NCBI GenBank assembly: GCA_946479785.1
Contig: CAMLHQ010000126.1
Coordinates: 1 to 6,281 of the forward strand
DNA: 6,281 bases
Reading direction: 5' to 3'
Source: an uncultured Nitrospira sp.
Lineage (GTDB): Bacteria; Nitrospirota; Nitrospiria; Nitrospirales; Nitrospiraceae
This document shows, one piece after another, positions 1 to 6,281 of the stretch (position 1 is its first letter; each line of letters starts with the position of its first letter). A program made the translations under genes and the position numbers. Below the pieces are notes generated by a model. It was not told where the DNA came from. It was given only the letters and a program-made list of their open reading frames with translations, and made no database searches.

Positions 1-1143
1 CGCCGGCGTAACGATGCGTACCGTGTCGCCTTCCAGCAATGCGGCACTCGGGTTGTTCACGACGCGGTCGCTCCCGGAAAGCCCTTCGGCCACTTCCACC
101 GCGTTGTCCATGAGTTTGCTCACAGCGATGGGTTTCAAATGCACGCGGTCATCGTCCGTGACGACCGCCACTTGCGTGCCGTGCTCCTGGAACACCAACG
201 CGGTGGACGGAATCGTGAATGCTTGCCGATCGATCGGCGCCGTGAGATGGACTTCGGCGTAGGAGCCGGGCCAGAGGGCTCTGTCCTCGTTGTCGATTGT
301 GAAGACGGTGACCGCGGTACGCGTGCTCACATCGAATCCCCGGGCGACGGTCAGGAATTTCCCGGTGAAATGGCGATTGGGCAATTGCGGCACGGTCACG
401 TCGGCGGTCAGACCGGGCTGGAGAAAAGGGCCGAACGACGCCGGCACGCTCACAAAGAGGCGCATCACATGGACGTCGGCCACCGTAAAGAGGTTGTTTC
501 TCGCATTGGGGGTGTTGAGATTGCCTTCCTTACTGACCAAATCACCGACGTTGATATTGCGCTGGGTCACCACGCCGTCAAAGGGGGCGACGATCGTTTT
601 GAACCGAATGAATGCCTCGATGTTCCCGACCTTTTGCTCCGCGGCCTTGACCATCGCGGCCTGGACTTTCAGGTTTTGTTCCTGCACCGTGATTGACTGC
701 TCGGAAACCGCATGATTTGGGCGCAGCGCCACCCAGCGCTTGGCCGTCACCTCGGCGAGTTTATACCTGGCGCGCTCCGAGTCTAGATCCGCCTTGGCCT
801 GCTGATATTCGGCGTCGAGATCCGGCGCATTGATTTCGGCAAGGACGTCGCCTTTCTTGACCTGGTCTCCGTAGTCCCTGTACCACATTTTCACATAGCC
901 CGTGACACGCGCGTACATCGGTGCCTCGTACCAGCCCACCACATTGCCGGGAAGCGTAATGGTCTCGGTAGACGGCACTGGCTTTGGAGAGACGATGGCA
1001 ACAGTGGGAACCGCGCTTTCGAGCGTCTGCTCGCGCAGCAAAGCGGCGTCGCTTCTGCTCTCATAAATTCGATAGCCGAGATAGAGCAGGACCAAGGAGA
1101 TGACGGACAGTGCCACCACTTTTCCACTGAAACGTTGCATCAT
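1..1143 (-). CDS. RND efflux periplasmic adaptor (HlyD/AcrA membrane-fusion family), 3' end beyond window
   Basis: This is the periplasmic adaptor of a tripartite efflux pump, which would link the inner-membrane RND permease to an outer-membrane channel. 381 codons are visible with no stop, so the C-terminus lies outside the window; family members usually have about 370-420 residues, so little is missing. Residues about 8-26 form an N-terminal membrane anchor. Residues about 66-110 are the first lipoyl half (GYVKMWYRDYGDQVKKGDVL at 82-101), residues about 110-175 a helical hairpin, and residues about 183-205 the second lipoyl half (IVAPFDGVV at 184-192). Beta-barrel and membrane-proximal segments follow (WPGSYAEVHL at 291-300, then IPSTALV). 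The start is the ATG at 1143, preceded by AGGAG with an 8-nt spacer. It overlaps the permease stop as ATGA, so the two are probably translationally coupled. A second ATG follows immediately. The exported compound cannot be read from the sequence. Confidence 0.93.
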   Translation of the reverse strand, partial: MMQRFSGKVVALSVISLVLLYLGYRIYESRSDAALLREQTLESAVPTVAIVSPKPVPSTETITLPGNVVGWYEAPMYARVTGYVKMWYRDYGDQVKKGDVLAEINAPDLDAEYQQAKADLDSERARYKLAEVTAKRWVALRPNHAVSEQSITVQEQNLKVQAAMVKAAEQKVGNIEAFIRFKTIVAPFDGVVTQRNINVGDLVSKEGNLNTPNARNNLFTVADVHVMRLFVSVPASFGPFLQPGLTADVTVPQLPNRHFTGKFLTVARGFDVSTRTAVTVFTIDNEDRALWPGSYAEVHLTAPIDRQAFTIPSTALVFQEHGTQVAVVTDDDRVHLKPIAVSKLMDNAVEVAEGLSGSDRVVNNPSAALLEGDTVRIVTPA

Positions 1144-2834
1144 GAAGGACGCTCCTGTTGGCGAGCCGTTGGCCGGGTATAGAAGATGGTGTACACGCAG
1201 GGCACGAAAAACAGGGTGAACAATGTGGCGACGAGTAAGCCGCCGATGACGGCACGACCCAGCGGCGCATTCGCGGAATACCCCGTCGCCATGGGGACCA
1301 TCCCGATGATCATGGCCGAGGCGGTCATGAGCACCGGACGGAAGCGGGTCGTTCCGGCTTCGATCGCGGCCCGCAGTGCGTCGCCGTGCTCCTGGAGCCG
1401 CTCGCGGGCATAGGACACGACGAGGATTGAATTGGCGGTTGCCGTGCCCATGGTCATGATCGCGCCCGTCAGGGCAGGCTCCGACAGCCGCGTATGGGTC
1501 AGGAACAACGACCACGCGATGCCCGCCAAGGCACCCGGCAAGGCTGTAATGATGATGAAGGGATCCAGCCAGGATTGGAAGTTGACGACGATCAGCAGAT
1601 AGACCAGCGCGACCGCGACGACAAGTCCGACGATCAACTCGAAATAGGCGTCGTGCATCAGCGAGGCCTGGCCATGGATTTCGATCGCCGCGCTGCGGGG
1701 CAACTCGTCCTTCATGCTCTCGGTAACCTTTTCCACATCCGCCAGCACACCGCCGAGATCGCGTCCTTCGGCGGAGACATAGATGTTGAAGAGCGGCATA
1801 ATGTTCCCGTGCGTGACCACGCCCGGTGTTCCCTCCGCTGAAATCTTGGCCAAATTGCCGAGGAGCTGCACATCATTGTCAGAAGAATTGTCCGAGGACT
1901 CGACCGGGACGGTCTTGAGGCTATTAACGCTGTTGATCTGCGGCTGCGGCGTATAGACATTGATCAGGTACGACATGCCGGTACTGGGATCGAGCCAATA
2001 GATCTGGTCGACCTGTTGGCTCCCGGCGGTCGTCATGAGCAGATTGTCGGCCATTTCCTTCAGCGTCCTGTTGACACCGAGTCCGAACGTGCGGTTGCCT
2101 TCGACCATGAGCGTCGGCGTGCGCATCGTCTGCTGGATCACCACGTCCGTGGCGCCGGGGATCTCGCGAAACTTGCCCAGCAATTTGCGGGCGTACTCGT
2201 AGTTGGGGTACACGTCCGGGCCATTGATCTGCACGTCGATCGGCGCAGGCGCGCCGAAATTGAGAATTTTTGCGGTCAGATCGGACGGCTGGAACGTGAA
2301 TTCGGTTCCCGGATACCGCTCAATCAAGCCCTTGCGGAGAATGCGGCGGTAGTCCCACACCGGCGACTTTTCATCCTTCAAGAGGATCGTCAAGTCGCAA
2401 TCCTGGGAGCCGATCGTCGGCGTCGGAATGAAGGCGAGGTTGTGCGGTCCGACCGGCAGGCCGCAATTACTGACGACGTTTACGACTTCACCGGGCAGCA
2501 ACTCCTCAATGCTGTGGGAGACAAGAGTGGCAATGCGTCCTGACACCTCGATGCGCGTCCCGAGCGGCGCCCGCATATGCATCGTAATGATCCCCGACCT
2601 GATCTCGGGGAAATAATCGCGTCCGAGGAAGAAAAAGAGGGAAAGGGAGCCCAATGCGATGGCCAGAGCGATCATAACGACAGCGCGGCGGCGGGCGATC
2701 ACCTGTTCTAGCAGCGCACCGTAGCGCTCGCGGAACTGATTAAAGCGGCGCTCGAATCCCTTTTGAAAGCGGATGAAGACGTTCCGAGACGGTTGCGCAC
2801 TGGGCAACCCGTGAGGCTCATGCGGCTTCGACAT
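1140..2834 (-). CDS. RND efflux permease, C-terminal half (TM7-12)
   Basis: This 564-residue protein corresponds to the second half of an RND (AcrB/ACR_tran family) proton-driven efflux permease. After a hydrophilic linker (residues 1-20) comes an amphipathic stretch (about 21-48, FIRFQKGFERRF onward), TM7 (about 51-70), the GRDYFPEI motif and a large periplasmic pore/docking portion (about 75-395). TM8-12 follow at about 399-417, 423-444, 452-474, 499-519 and 528-551. YLLIVVNFQSWLDPF, TRFRPVLMTA and APLGRAVIGGLL are typical of the family. The TM10 position matching AcrB Lys940 appears to be Ala467 (TATANSILVV), as in many relatives of this subfamily. The ATG at 2834 has GAGGAG with a 5-nt spacer and an in-frame TGA only 9 nt upstream, so this ORF has its own initiation site. 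It starts inside the end of the N-terminal half (17-nt overlap, +1 frame). It cannot work as a pump alone; it presumably assembles with the partner half. A frameshifted single gene is the alternative. Confidence 0.93.
   Translation of the reverse strand: MSKPHEPHGLPSAQPSRNVFIRFQKGFERRFNQFRERYGALLEQVIARRRAVVMIALAIALGSLSLFFFLGRDYFPEIRSGIITMHMRAPLGTRIEVSGRIATLVSHSIEELLPGEVVNVVSNCGLPVGPHNLAFIPTPTIGSQDCDLTILLKDEKSPVWDYRRILRKGLIERYPGTEFTFQPSDLTAKILNFGAPAPIDVQINGPDVYPNYEYARKLLGKFREIPGATDVVIQQTMRTPTLMVEGNRTFGLGVNRTLKEMADNLLMTTAGSQQVDQIYWLDPSTGMSYLINVYTPQPQINSVNSLKTVPVESSDNSSDNDVQLLGNLAKISAEGTPGVVTHGNIMPLFNIYVSAEGRDLGGVLADVEKVTESMKDELPRSAAIEIHGQASLMHDAYFELIVGLVVAVALVYLLIVVNFQSWLDPFIIITALPGALAGIAWSLFLTHTRLSEPALTGAIMTMGTATANSILVVSYARERLQEHGDALRAAIEAGTTRFRPVLMTASAMIIGMVPMATGYSANAPLGRAVIGGLLVATLFTLFFVPCVYTIFYTRPTARQQERPS
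1144..1156 (-). promoter_or_regulatory. Ribosome binding site for the adaptor gene
   Basis: AGGAG followed by an 8-nt spacer precedes the ATG at 1143. It lies within the last codons of the C-terminal permease half, and the stop and start overlap as ATGA. This supports coupled translation and fixes the adaptor start. Confidence 0.75.
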
Positions 2835-4317
2835 GGTGGCTCCTCATCATATATTTCGCCATGGTCGGTACCAGCGTGCGTGATAGGAGGAAGGAGGCGA
2901 GCATCGCGATGATGATCGCCTCCGCCATGGGCTTGAACAGGTAGCCGGCGACACCGCCGAGTTCAAAGAGCGGGAGCCAAACGATCGCGATGCACAGGGT
3001 GGCGACGAGCGTCGGGACGACGATCTGATTGGCGGCGTCGATGATGGCCGTCTCCAGCGGCTTGCCCATTTCGATATGGCGATCGATATTCTCGATCATC
3101 ACGGTCGCGTCGTCGACCAGAATGCCGACGGCCAGCGCTAACCCACCCAAGGTCATGACGTTGATCGTCTCTTCGAGCAGATGCAGGCCGATGATGGCGG
3201 TCAGAATGGAGAGCGGGATCGAGGTCCAGACGATGACCGTGGCTCGCCATGAGCCGAGCAGCAACAGCACAATGAGGCCGACCAGCGCACCAGCCATGAG
3301 CATTTCATGCAGGACGTCCGAGATCGAATCCTTCACGAAGGTCGAGGCGTCGTCGAGGAGCTTGATCTCCACGCCCTCCGGAGAGATTTGCTCGGCGCGC
3401 GGGATCATCTTCTTGATGCCATCGACCACGTCGAGGGTCGAGGCCTCCGTGCTCTTCATCGCGACGAGGATGACGGTCTGTTTGCCCTTCACCAGCACCG
3501 CGTTCTGTTGCACCCGGCCCATGAGCTTTATCGTGGCGACGTCGCGCAGATAGATGAATGCATTGCCTACCCGCTTAATCGGGATGTTCGCGAAATCATC
3601 GATCTTCAACGGTGACGCGTTCGTCAGGACGATCCAGTCGGTTGACTTGATTTTGATGTCGCCGGCCGGCAGTACGAGGTATTGCTTCATGAGGACATCG
3701 TGAATGTCCGACGGAGTGAGTTGACGGGCGAGCAATTTCTGCTGATCGAGGTTGACCATGACCTGCATGTCCTGGCCTCCGTATGGGTGCGGCAGGACTA
3801 TCCCCGGTACCGTCACGAGCAGGGGGCGGATTCGCATATAGACGAGATTATAGAGCTCCGCGGGCGTCATATTATCGGAGCTGATTTGGAGCATGGCCAC
3901 CGGGATGGAGGATGGGGCGAGACGCATGACCATGGGCGGGGAAATATCGGGCGGCAGCGCCTTGACGACGTTCTGCGCAATGCCCACGATATCCGCTTCG
4001 GCCCTCCCCACGTCGACTCCGTCCTGGAGATAAATATTGGTGATGCTGCTGCCGAAGTAGGAGTGGCTATGGATGTACTTGATGCCTTCCACCGTCGAGG
4101 TCAAAAAGCGTTCGAATAAATACGTGATGCGCCCTTCCACCTGTTGCGGCAGCAGACCGGAGTAGATCCAGACCACGGAGGTGACGGGAATCGTGATATT
4201 CGGGAAGATGTCGGTCGGCATGTGGAGCACCGTCTTGGTGCCTAACAGCACGATAAGGATGGACATGACGACGAAGGTGTATGGCCTGCGCAGGGCAATG
4301 AGGACGATCTGGTTCAT
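2818..4317 (-). CDS. RND efflux permease, N-terminal half (TM1-6)
   Basis: This 499-residue protein matches the first half of an RND (AcrB/ACR_tran) permease. TM1 lies at about 8-27 and is followed by the MPTDIFPNI motif. A periplasmic pore and docking region spans about 35-330, with the LRRPYTFVV and VPGIVLPHPYGG motifs typical of the subfamily. TM2-6 lie at about 337-354, 359-380, 387-410, 432-450 and 461-485. TM4 carries the proton-relay pair Asp402-Asp403 in GILVDDATVMIENIDRH. The protein ends after TM6 (SRTLVPTMAKYMMRSHHVEAA), exactly where full-length relatives enter a variable linker before TM7. The start chosen is the ATG at 4317; a TTG two codons upstream (4323) would give 501 residues, and a TAG lies in frame a few codons before it. 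The ribosome binding site is weak (GCGGAC, about 10-nt spacer). It is first in the efflux operon and divergent from the modA-like gene. Half a pump is expected to need the downstream half. Confidence 0.93.
   Translation of the reverse strand: MNQIVLIALRRPYTFVVMSILIVLLGTKTVLHMPTDIFPNITIPVTSVVWIYSGLLPQQVEGRITYLFERFLTSTVEGIKYIHSHSYFGSSITNIYLQDGVDVGRAEADIVGIAQNVVKALPPDISPPMVMRLAPSSIPVAMLQISSDNMTPAELYNLVYMRIRPLLVTVPGIVLPHPYGGQDMQVMVNLDQQKLLARQLTPSDIHDVLMKQYLVLPAGDIKIKSTDWIVLTNASPLKIDDFANIPIKRVGNAFIYLRDVATIKLMGRVQQNAVLVKGKQTVILVAMKSTEASTLDVVDGIKKMIPRAEQISPEGVEIKLLDDASTFVKDSISDVLHEMLMAGALVGLIVLLLLGSWRATVIVWTSIPLSILTAIIGLHLLEETINVMTLGGLALAVGILVDDATVMIENIDRHIEMGKPLETAIIDAANQIVVPTLVATLCIAIVWLPLFELGGVAGYLFKPMAEAIIIAMLASFLLSRTLVPTMAKYMMRSHHVEAA
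2835..2845 (-). promoter_or_regulatory. Ribosome binding site for the C-terminal permease half
   Basis: GAGGAG (2840-2845) sits 5 nt before the ATG at 2834, inside the last codons of the N-terminal half. A TGA in the frame of the downstream ORF lies at 2844-2846. This favours true initiation or re-initiation at 2834 over read-through from upstream. Confidence 0.75.
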
Positions 4318-4412
4318 GTGCAAAGTCCGCTAAAAGTGGTTTGATTTTTTGTCATTCGCATTCCGCTTGGATTAAAATCGCCTCTGATCAAGACGATTCC
4401 TAAGACGTATGT

Positions 4413-4428
4413 AGCAAAGTGCTTACCA
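4413..4428 (-). promoter_or_regulatory. Putative sigma-54 (-24/-12) promoter of the efflux operon
   Basis: The minus strand reads TGGTAAGCACTTTGCT, compared with the sigma-54 consensus TGGCACG-N4-TTGCW. The GG and GC pairs are at the required 12-nt spacing, and 10 of 12 consensus positions match. Transcription would start near 4402, giving a leader of about 85 nt before the ATG at 4317. No convincing sigma-70 pair was found for this side. A motif match alone does not prove use. Confidence 0.4.
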
Positions 4429-4541
4429 ACCGTCGTATTCACTCTACATGCGGGTCGGCGATGGCAGGATGTGCGCAATTTATCGGCACAATCTGGTCGG
4501 CAGCGCTGTCTAAATCAAAGCATGGAAAAAACGGATTCAGC

Positions 4542-4571
4542 GATTGCGCACTGAGCGCGGCGTGCGGAATC
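4542..4571. promoter_or_regulatory. Imperfect inverted repeat, candidate activator site
   Basis: GATTGCGCAC (4542-4551) and GTGCGGAATC (4562-4571) form 10-bp arms with one mismatch around a 10-nt centre. The centre of the dyad is about 140 bp from both putative -12 elements, within the distance range used by sigma-54 enhancer-binding proteins. A second copy of the TTGCGCAC half-site lies on the minus strand at 4471-4478. It could also be a repressor operator or an RNA hairpin; no run of T follows, so a terminator is unlikely. Confidence 0.4.
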
Positions 4572-4681
4572 ACACGGTTTTGCCATTACGCGTGAGCGAT
4601 GCGGTTGGAAGGTGATAGAGAATTCGTTAGAAATGTGGCGTTGGGATGGTTTTCTACAGGCCATCGAATGAATACTACAAT

Positions 4682-4697
4682 TGGTATTGATCTTGCT
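4682..4697 (+). promoter_or_regulatory. Putative sigma-54 (-24/-12) promoter of the modA-like gene
   Basis: The plus strand reads TGGTATTGATCTTGCT. GG and GC are correctly spaced, TTGCT is perfect, and 9 of 12 consensus positions match. Transcription would start near 4708, about 60 nt before the ATG at 4771. An overlapping weak sigma-70-like pair (TTGATC at 4687, CATGAT at 4709, 16-nt spacing) is an alternative reading. The first five bases and the TTGCT end are identical to the element facing the efflux operon. Confidence 0.35.
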
Positions 4698-4741
4698 GTT
4701 TCTCCAATCATGATCTGCTCGAGTAACAATTCTTCAGGTAA

Positions 4742-4755
4742 GACCCTCTAGGGTC
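4742..4755. promoter_or_regulatory. Short dyad before the modA-like start
   Basis: GACCCT-CT-AGGGTC forms 6-bp arms around a 2-nt centre, 15 nt before the ATG at 4771 and downstream of the putative promoter. It could be an operator half-pair or a chance palindrome. The 2-nt loop is too tight for a full hairpin. Confidence 0.2.
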
Positions 4756-4770
4756 AGAAAGTGAAGCACC

Positions 4771-5556
4771 ATGGCTGGAATTCTGACATTCGGCATGGCG
4801 ATGGCTATCATAAGCGGACTCGCGGGCGTTGTTGCAACCGGAGACTATGCTCAGGCTGAAACCTTGACGGTCGGGGCGGCCCACAGCTTGAAAGCTCCAT
4901 TCGAAGAAATCGTGCCGTTATTCGAAAAGGAATACGGTGTGACGGTACACGTGCTGTACGGTCCGTCGCAAACACTTCGGAAACAAATCGAAGAGGGAGC
5001 AGCGATTGATGTGTTTCTTCCTGAGGGAATCGACGATGTTAAGAAATTGGAAAGCAAGGGACTCACGCTCAACGGAGGACCTCGAATTTATGCGCAGACC
5101 TCTCTTGTGTTGGTGATGTCCATGGCCTCTCCGCTAACATCTGTCTCCTTTCGCGATGTGCCACCGAGACGAACAGCTCGCATGGCGCTGGGGGATCCTC
5201 GAACGTCGGCATTGGGACAAATTACGGCGATGTCTCTGAGGAAGCTCGATTACAAGAGCCGTTACCACCTTCTCCACGCAGACCATACTGACGCTGTAGT
5301 GAATCTGGTTCTTTCCGGAGTTGCCGATGTAGGCATCGTCTATCGGGTCGATGCGATCAACAGCGGGCAAGTTCGCATCATCGATGAAGCCCCAGCCGGA
5401 AAGCAGACGTCGGTTCAATTTGGCCAAGCGGTGGTATGGACCTGTCGTGACGAATCTTTGAAGGCGGCGGAAGAGTTCTTTGATTTTATCATGAGCCCAC
5501 GAATACAGATGCTCCTGATCAAGTACGGGTTTGATTCCATGCCGTCGAATGGGTGA
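4771..5556 (+). CDS. modA: ModA-like molybdate/tungstate periplasmic binding protein
   Basis: This 261-residue protein is the size expected of periplasmic molybdate-binding proteins (ModA, SBP_bac_11 family), which capture the oxyanion for an ABC importer. A hydrophobic signal sequence (about 2-24) ends at a likely cleavage site AQA-ET (29/30); it is odd in having no Lys or Arg before residue 41. Family landmarks follow in order: LTVGAAHSLKAPF with Ser39, GPSQTLRKQIEEGAAIDVF with Ser66, GDPRTSALG (141-149), VNLVLSGVADVGIVYRVDA with Tyr191, and the closing KYGFDSM. Ser39, Ser66 and Tyr191 align with oxyanion ligands of E. coli ModA. The usual proline-containing loop is altered to TSALG. A TGA lies in frame at 4762, so the ATG at 4771 is the earliest start; its ribosome binding site is weak. 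No permease or ATPase gene follows, and a response regulator is next. A related oxyanion is a possible ligand. Confidence 0.87.
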   Translation: MAGILTFGMAMAIISGLAGVVATGDYAQAETLTVGAAHSLKAPFEEIVPLFEKEYGVTVHVLYGPSQTLRKQIEEGAAIDVFLPEGIDDVKKLESKGLTLNGGPRIYAQTSLVLVMSMASPLTSVSFRDVPPRRTARMALGDPRTSALGQITAMSLRKLDYKSRYHLLHADHTDAVVNLVLSGVADVGIVYRVDAINSGQVRIIDEAPAGKQTSVQFGQAVVWTCRDESLKAAEEFFDFIMSPRIQMLLIKYGFDSMPSNG

Positions 5557-5628
5557 CCCGGCGCTCAAGCTCACGCATGAGTGGGCAATAGCATCCATCG
5601 AGGTAGGACAGATCCGCAGAACCTGCTT

Positions 5629-6261
5629 ATGTACAGGATTCTCATTGTTGAAGATCATCCACTCTTTCGGAGCGCGATCAAGCATCTCCTCACGCAGACT
5701 CTAGGGAAATTGGTGATCAGTGAGGCTGGAGAGGCCCAGCAGGCTCTCCATCTGGTCCGAACTCAATCCTTGGATATGGCTATTCTCGATATCAGTCTGT
5801 CGGGTCGAAGCGGAACGGAACTGCTTCAGGACCTCAAGCGGCTGAGTCCGCGGTTACGCATCTTGGTCATGAGTATATTTCCAGAGGAACAGTACGCAGT
5901 GCGAGTCTTTCAGAAAGGAGGGGATGGATATCTCAGGAAGAATGCCCACCCCGAAGAAGTTGTCCGCGCGGTAAAGACAATCCTAGCCGGGCAAGAATAT
6001 GTCAGTGAAACTGTTGCGCAACAGTTGGCACTAGAGGCCAAGTCGGATATCACCAAGTTCCCTCATGAAACGCTCTCAGGCCGAGAGTCTCAGGTGTTCC
6101 AGCTCTTGGTGGAAGGTAAGGGGGTCACCGAAATCGCCGGGACACTCAAGCTCAATGTGACGACGGTCAGCACCTACCGGGCCAGAATCCTTGAGAAAAC
6201 CAATGTCAAGACGAACGCGGATCTCGTTCGATACGCCATGCATCACAACCTGGTTCAGTGA
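5629..6261 (+). CDS. NarL/FixJ-type response regulator
   Basis: This is a two-component transcription regulator of 210 residues, the usual size. The receiver domain (1 to about 120) has the acidic pair Glu8-Asp9 (ILIVEDH), phosphoacceptor Asp54 (AILDISL), Ser82 (ILVMSIF) and Lys104 (GYLRKN), so phosphorylation looks intact. After a linker, a LuxR-type helix-turn-helix spans about 149-207 (LSGRESQVFQLLVEGKGVTEIA, then LNVTTVSTYRARILEKTNV). I chose the ATG at 5629 because the receiver begins there (MYRILIVEDH). An in-frame GTG at 5581 would add 16 unconserved residues, and neither start has a clear ribosome binding site. It lies 72 nt after the modA-like gene on the same strand and may be co-transcribed. 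No histidine kinase is in the window, so its signal and targets are unknown. NarL-type regulators work with sigma-70 polymerase, so it is not the expected activator of the putative sigma-54 promoters. Confidence 0.93.
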   Translation: MYRILIVEDHPLFRSAIKHLLTQTLGKLVISEAGEAQQALHLVRTQSLDMAILDISLSGRSGTELLQDLKRLSPRLRILVMSIFPEEQYAVRVFQKGGDGYLRKNAHPEEVVRAVKTILAGQEYVSETVAQQLALEAKSDITKFPHETLSGRESQVFQLLVEGKGVTEIAGTLKLNVTTVSTYRARILEKTNVKTNADLVRYAMHHNLVQ

Positions 6262-6281
6262 TGCTGTTCGTCGATAGGTGT
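6261..6281 (+). CDS. Possible start of a further gene, cut by window end
   Basis: An ATG overlaps the regulator's stop codon as TGATG and stays open for the seven codons left (MLFVDRC). Such overlaps are common inside operons, but there is no visible ribosome binding site and too little sequence to judge. Confidence 0.15.

Larger units (their letters stand above)
4318..4770. other. Divergent intergenic region between efflux operon and modA-like gene
   Basis: About 450 bp separate the two divergent start codons. I see no convincing coding ORF here; the stretch is visibly richer in A and T than the flanking genes near both ends. It holds the two putative -24/-12 promoter elements, a central imperfect dyad, repeats of TTGCGCAC, and a short GACCCT-CT-AGGGTC dyad just before the modA-like start. 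No tRNA, riboswitch or terminator was recognised. Confidence 0.8.

Noticed and set aside
139..696. 185-aa plus-strand ORF
   Set aside because: It lies opposite the adaptor gene, whose lipoyl and barrel motifs are clear in the minus frame; the plus translation is low-complexity and Arg/Asp/His-rich like other antisense shadows.
2016..2543. 175-aa plus-strand ORF
   Set aside because: Antisense to the C-terminal permease half, with no recognisable motif and a composition typical of a shadow frame.
2818..2834. Programmed +1 frameshifting to make a full-length permease
   Set aside because: No slippery codon-stop pair is seen before the TGA (preceding codon GCA), and the second ORF has its own strong ribosome binding site, so separate initiation is simpler.
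3029..3553. 174-aa plus-strand ORF
   Set aside because: Antisense to well-conserved TM segments of the N-terminal permease half.
4462..4477. Third sigma-54-like match, TGGCAGGATGTGCGCA, plus strand
   Set aside because: GG and GC spacing fits, but the TT before GC is missing, it lies about 300 nt from the modA-like start, and it overlaps a half-site repeat; probably chance, and a reminder that such matches occur by accident.
5134..5685. 183-aa minus-strand ORF spanning the modA-like gene and regulator start
   Set aside because: It overlaps two well-supported plus-strand genes and shows no family motif.
1..6281. CRISPR array, insertion sequence, tRNA or rRNA
   Set aside because: No regularly spaced direct repeats, transposase motifs, terminal repeats or structured RNA genes were found on either strand.

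Overview
The window looks like chromosomal DNA from a Gram-negative bacterium: there is a tripartite-type efflux system and a periplasmic binding protein with a signal peptide. The RND permease style, gene mix and moderately high GC would fit Nitrospirota or a proteobacterium. That placement is an impression from protein style, not something the sequence proves.

Left two thirds (about 1-4317, minus strand): an efflux operon read right to left. It opens with the N-terminal half of an RND permease (TM1-6). This overlaps by 17 nt the C-terminal half (TM7-12), which overlaps by 4 nt (ATGA) a membrane-fusion (HlyD/AcrA-type) adaptor that runs off the left edge. The two permease halves together have about the length of one ordinary RND permease. 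They meet in the variable linker between TM6 and TM7, and the second half has its own well-spaced GAGGAG ribosome binding site.

Centre (4318-4770): a gene-free divergent intergenic region of about 450 bp. Each side carries a -24/-12 (sigma-54-like) element of the form TGGTA-N6-TTGCT, one facing the efflux operon and one facing the modA-like gene. An imperfect 10-bp dyad lies almost exactly midway, about 140 bp from each -12 element, where an enhancer-binding protein could serve both promoters. This is inference from motif geometry.

Right third (4771-6281, plus strand): a ModA-like molybdate/tungstate-type periplasmic binding protein, then a NarL/FixJ-type response regulator with intact phosphorylation and LuxR-type HTH regions. 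No permease or ATPase of a molybdate transporter follows directly. An ATG overlapping the regulator's stop codon may begin another gene that leaves the window.

Most interesting points: the split permease with a dedicated start site, the symmetric promoter region, and the binding protein paired with a response regulator.
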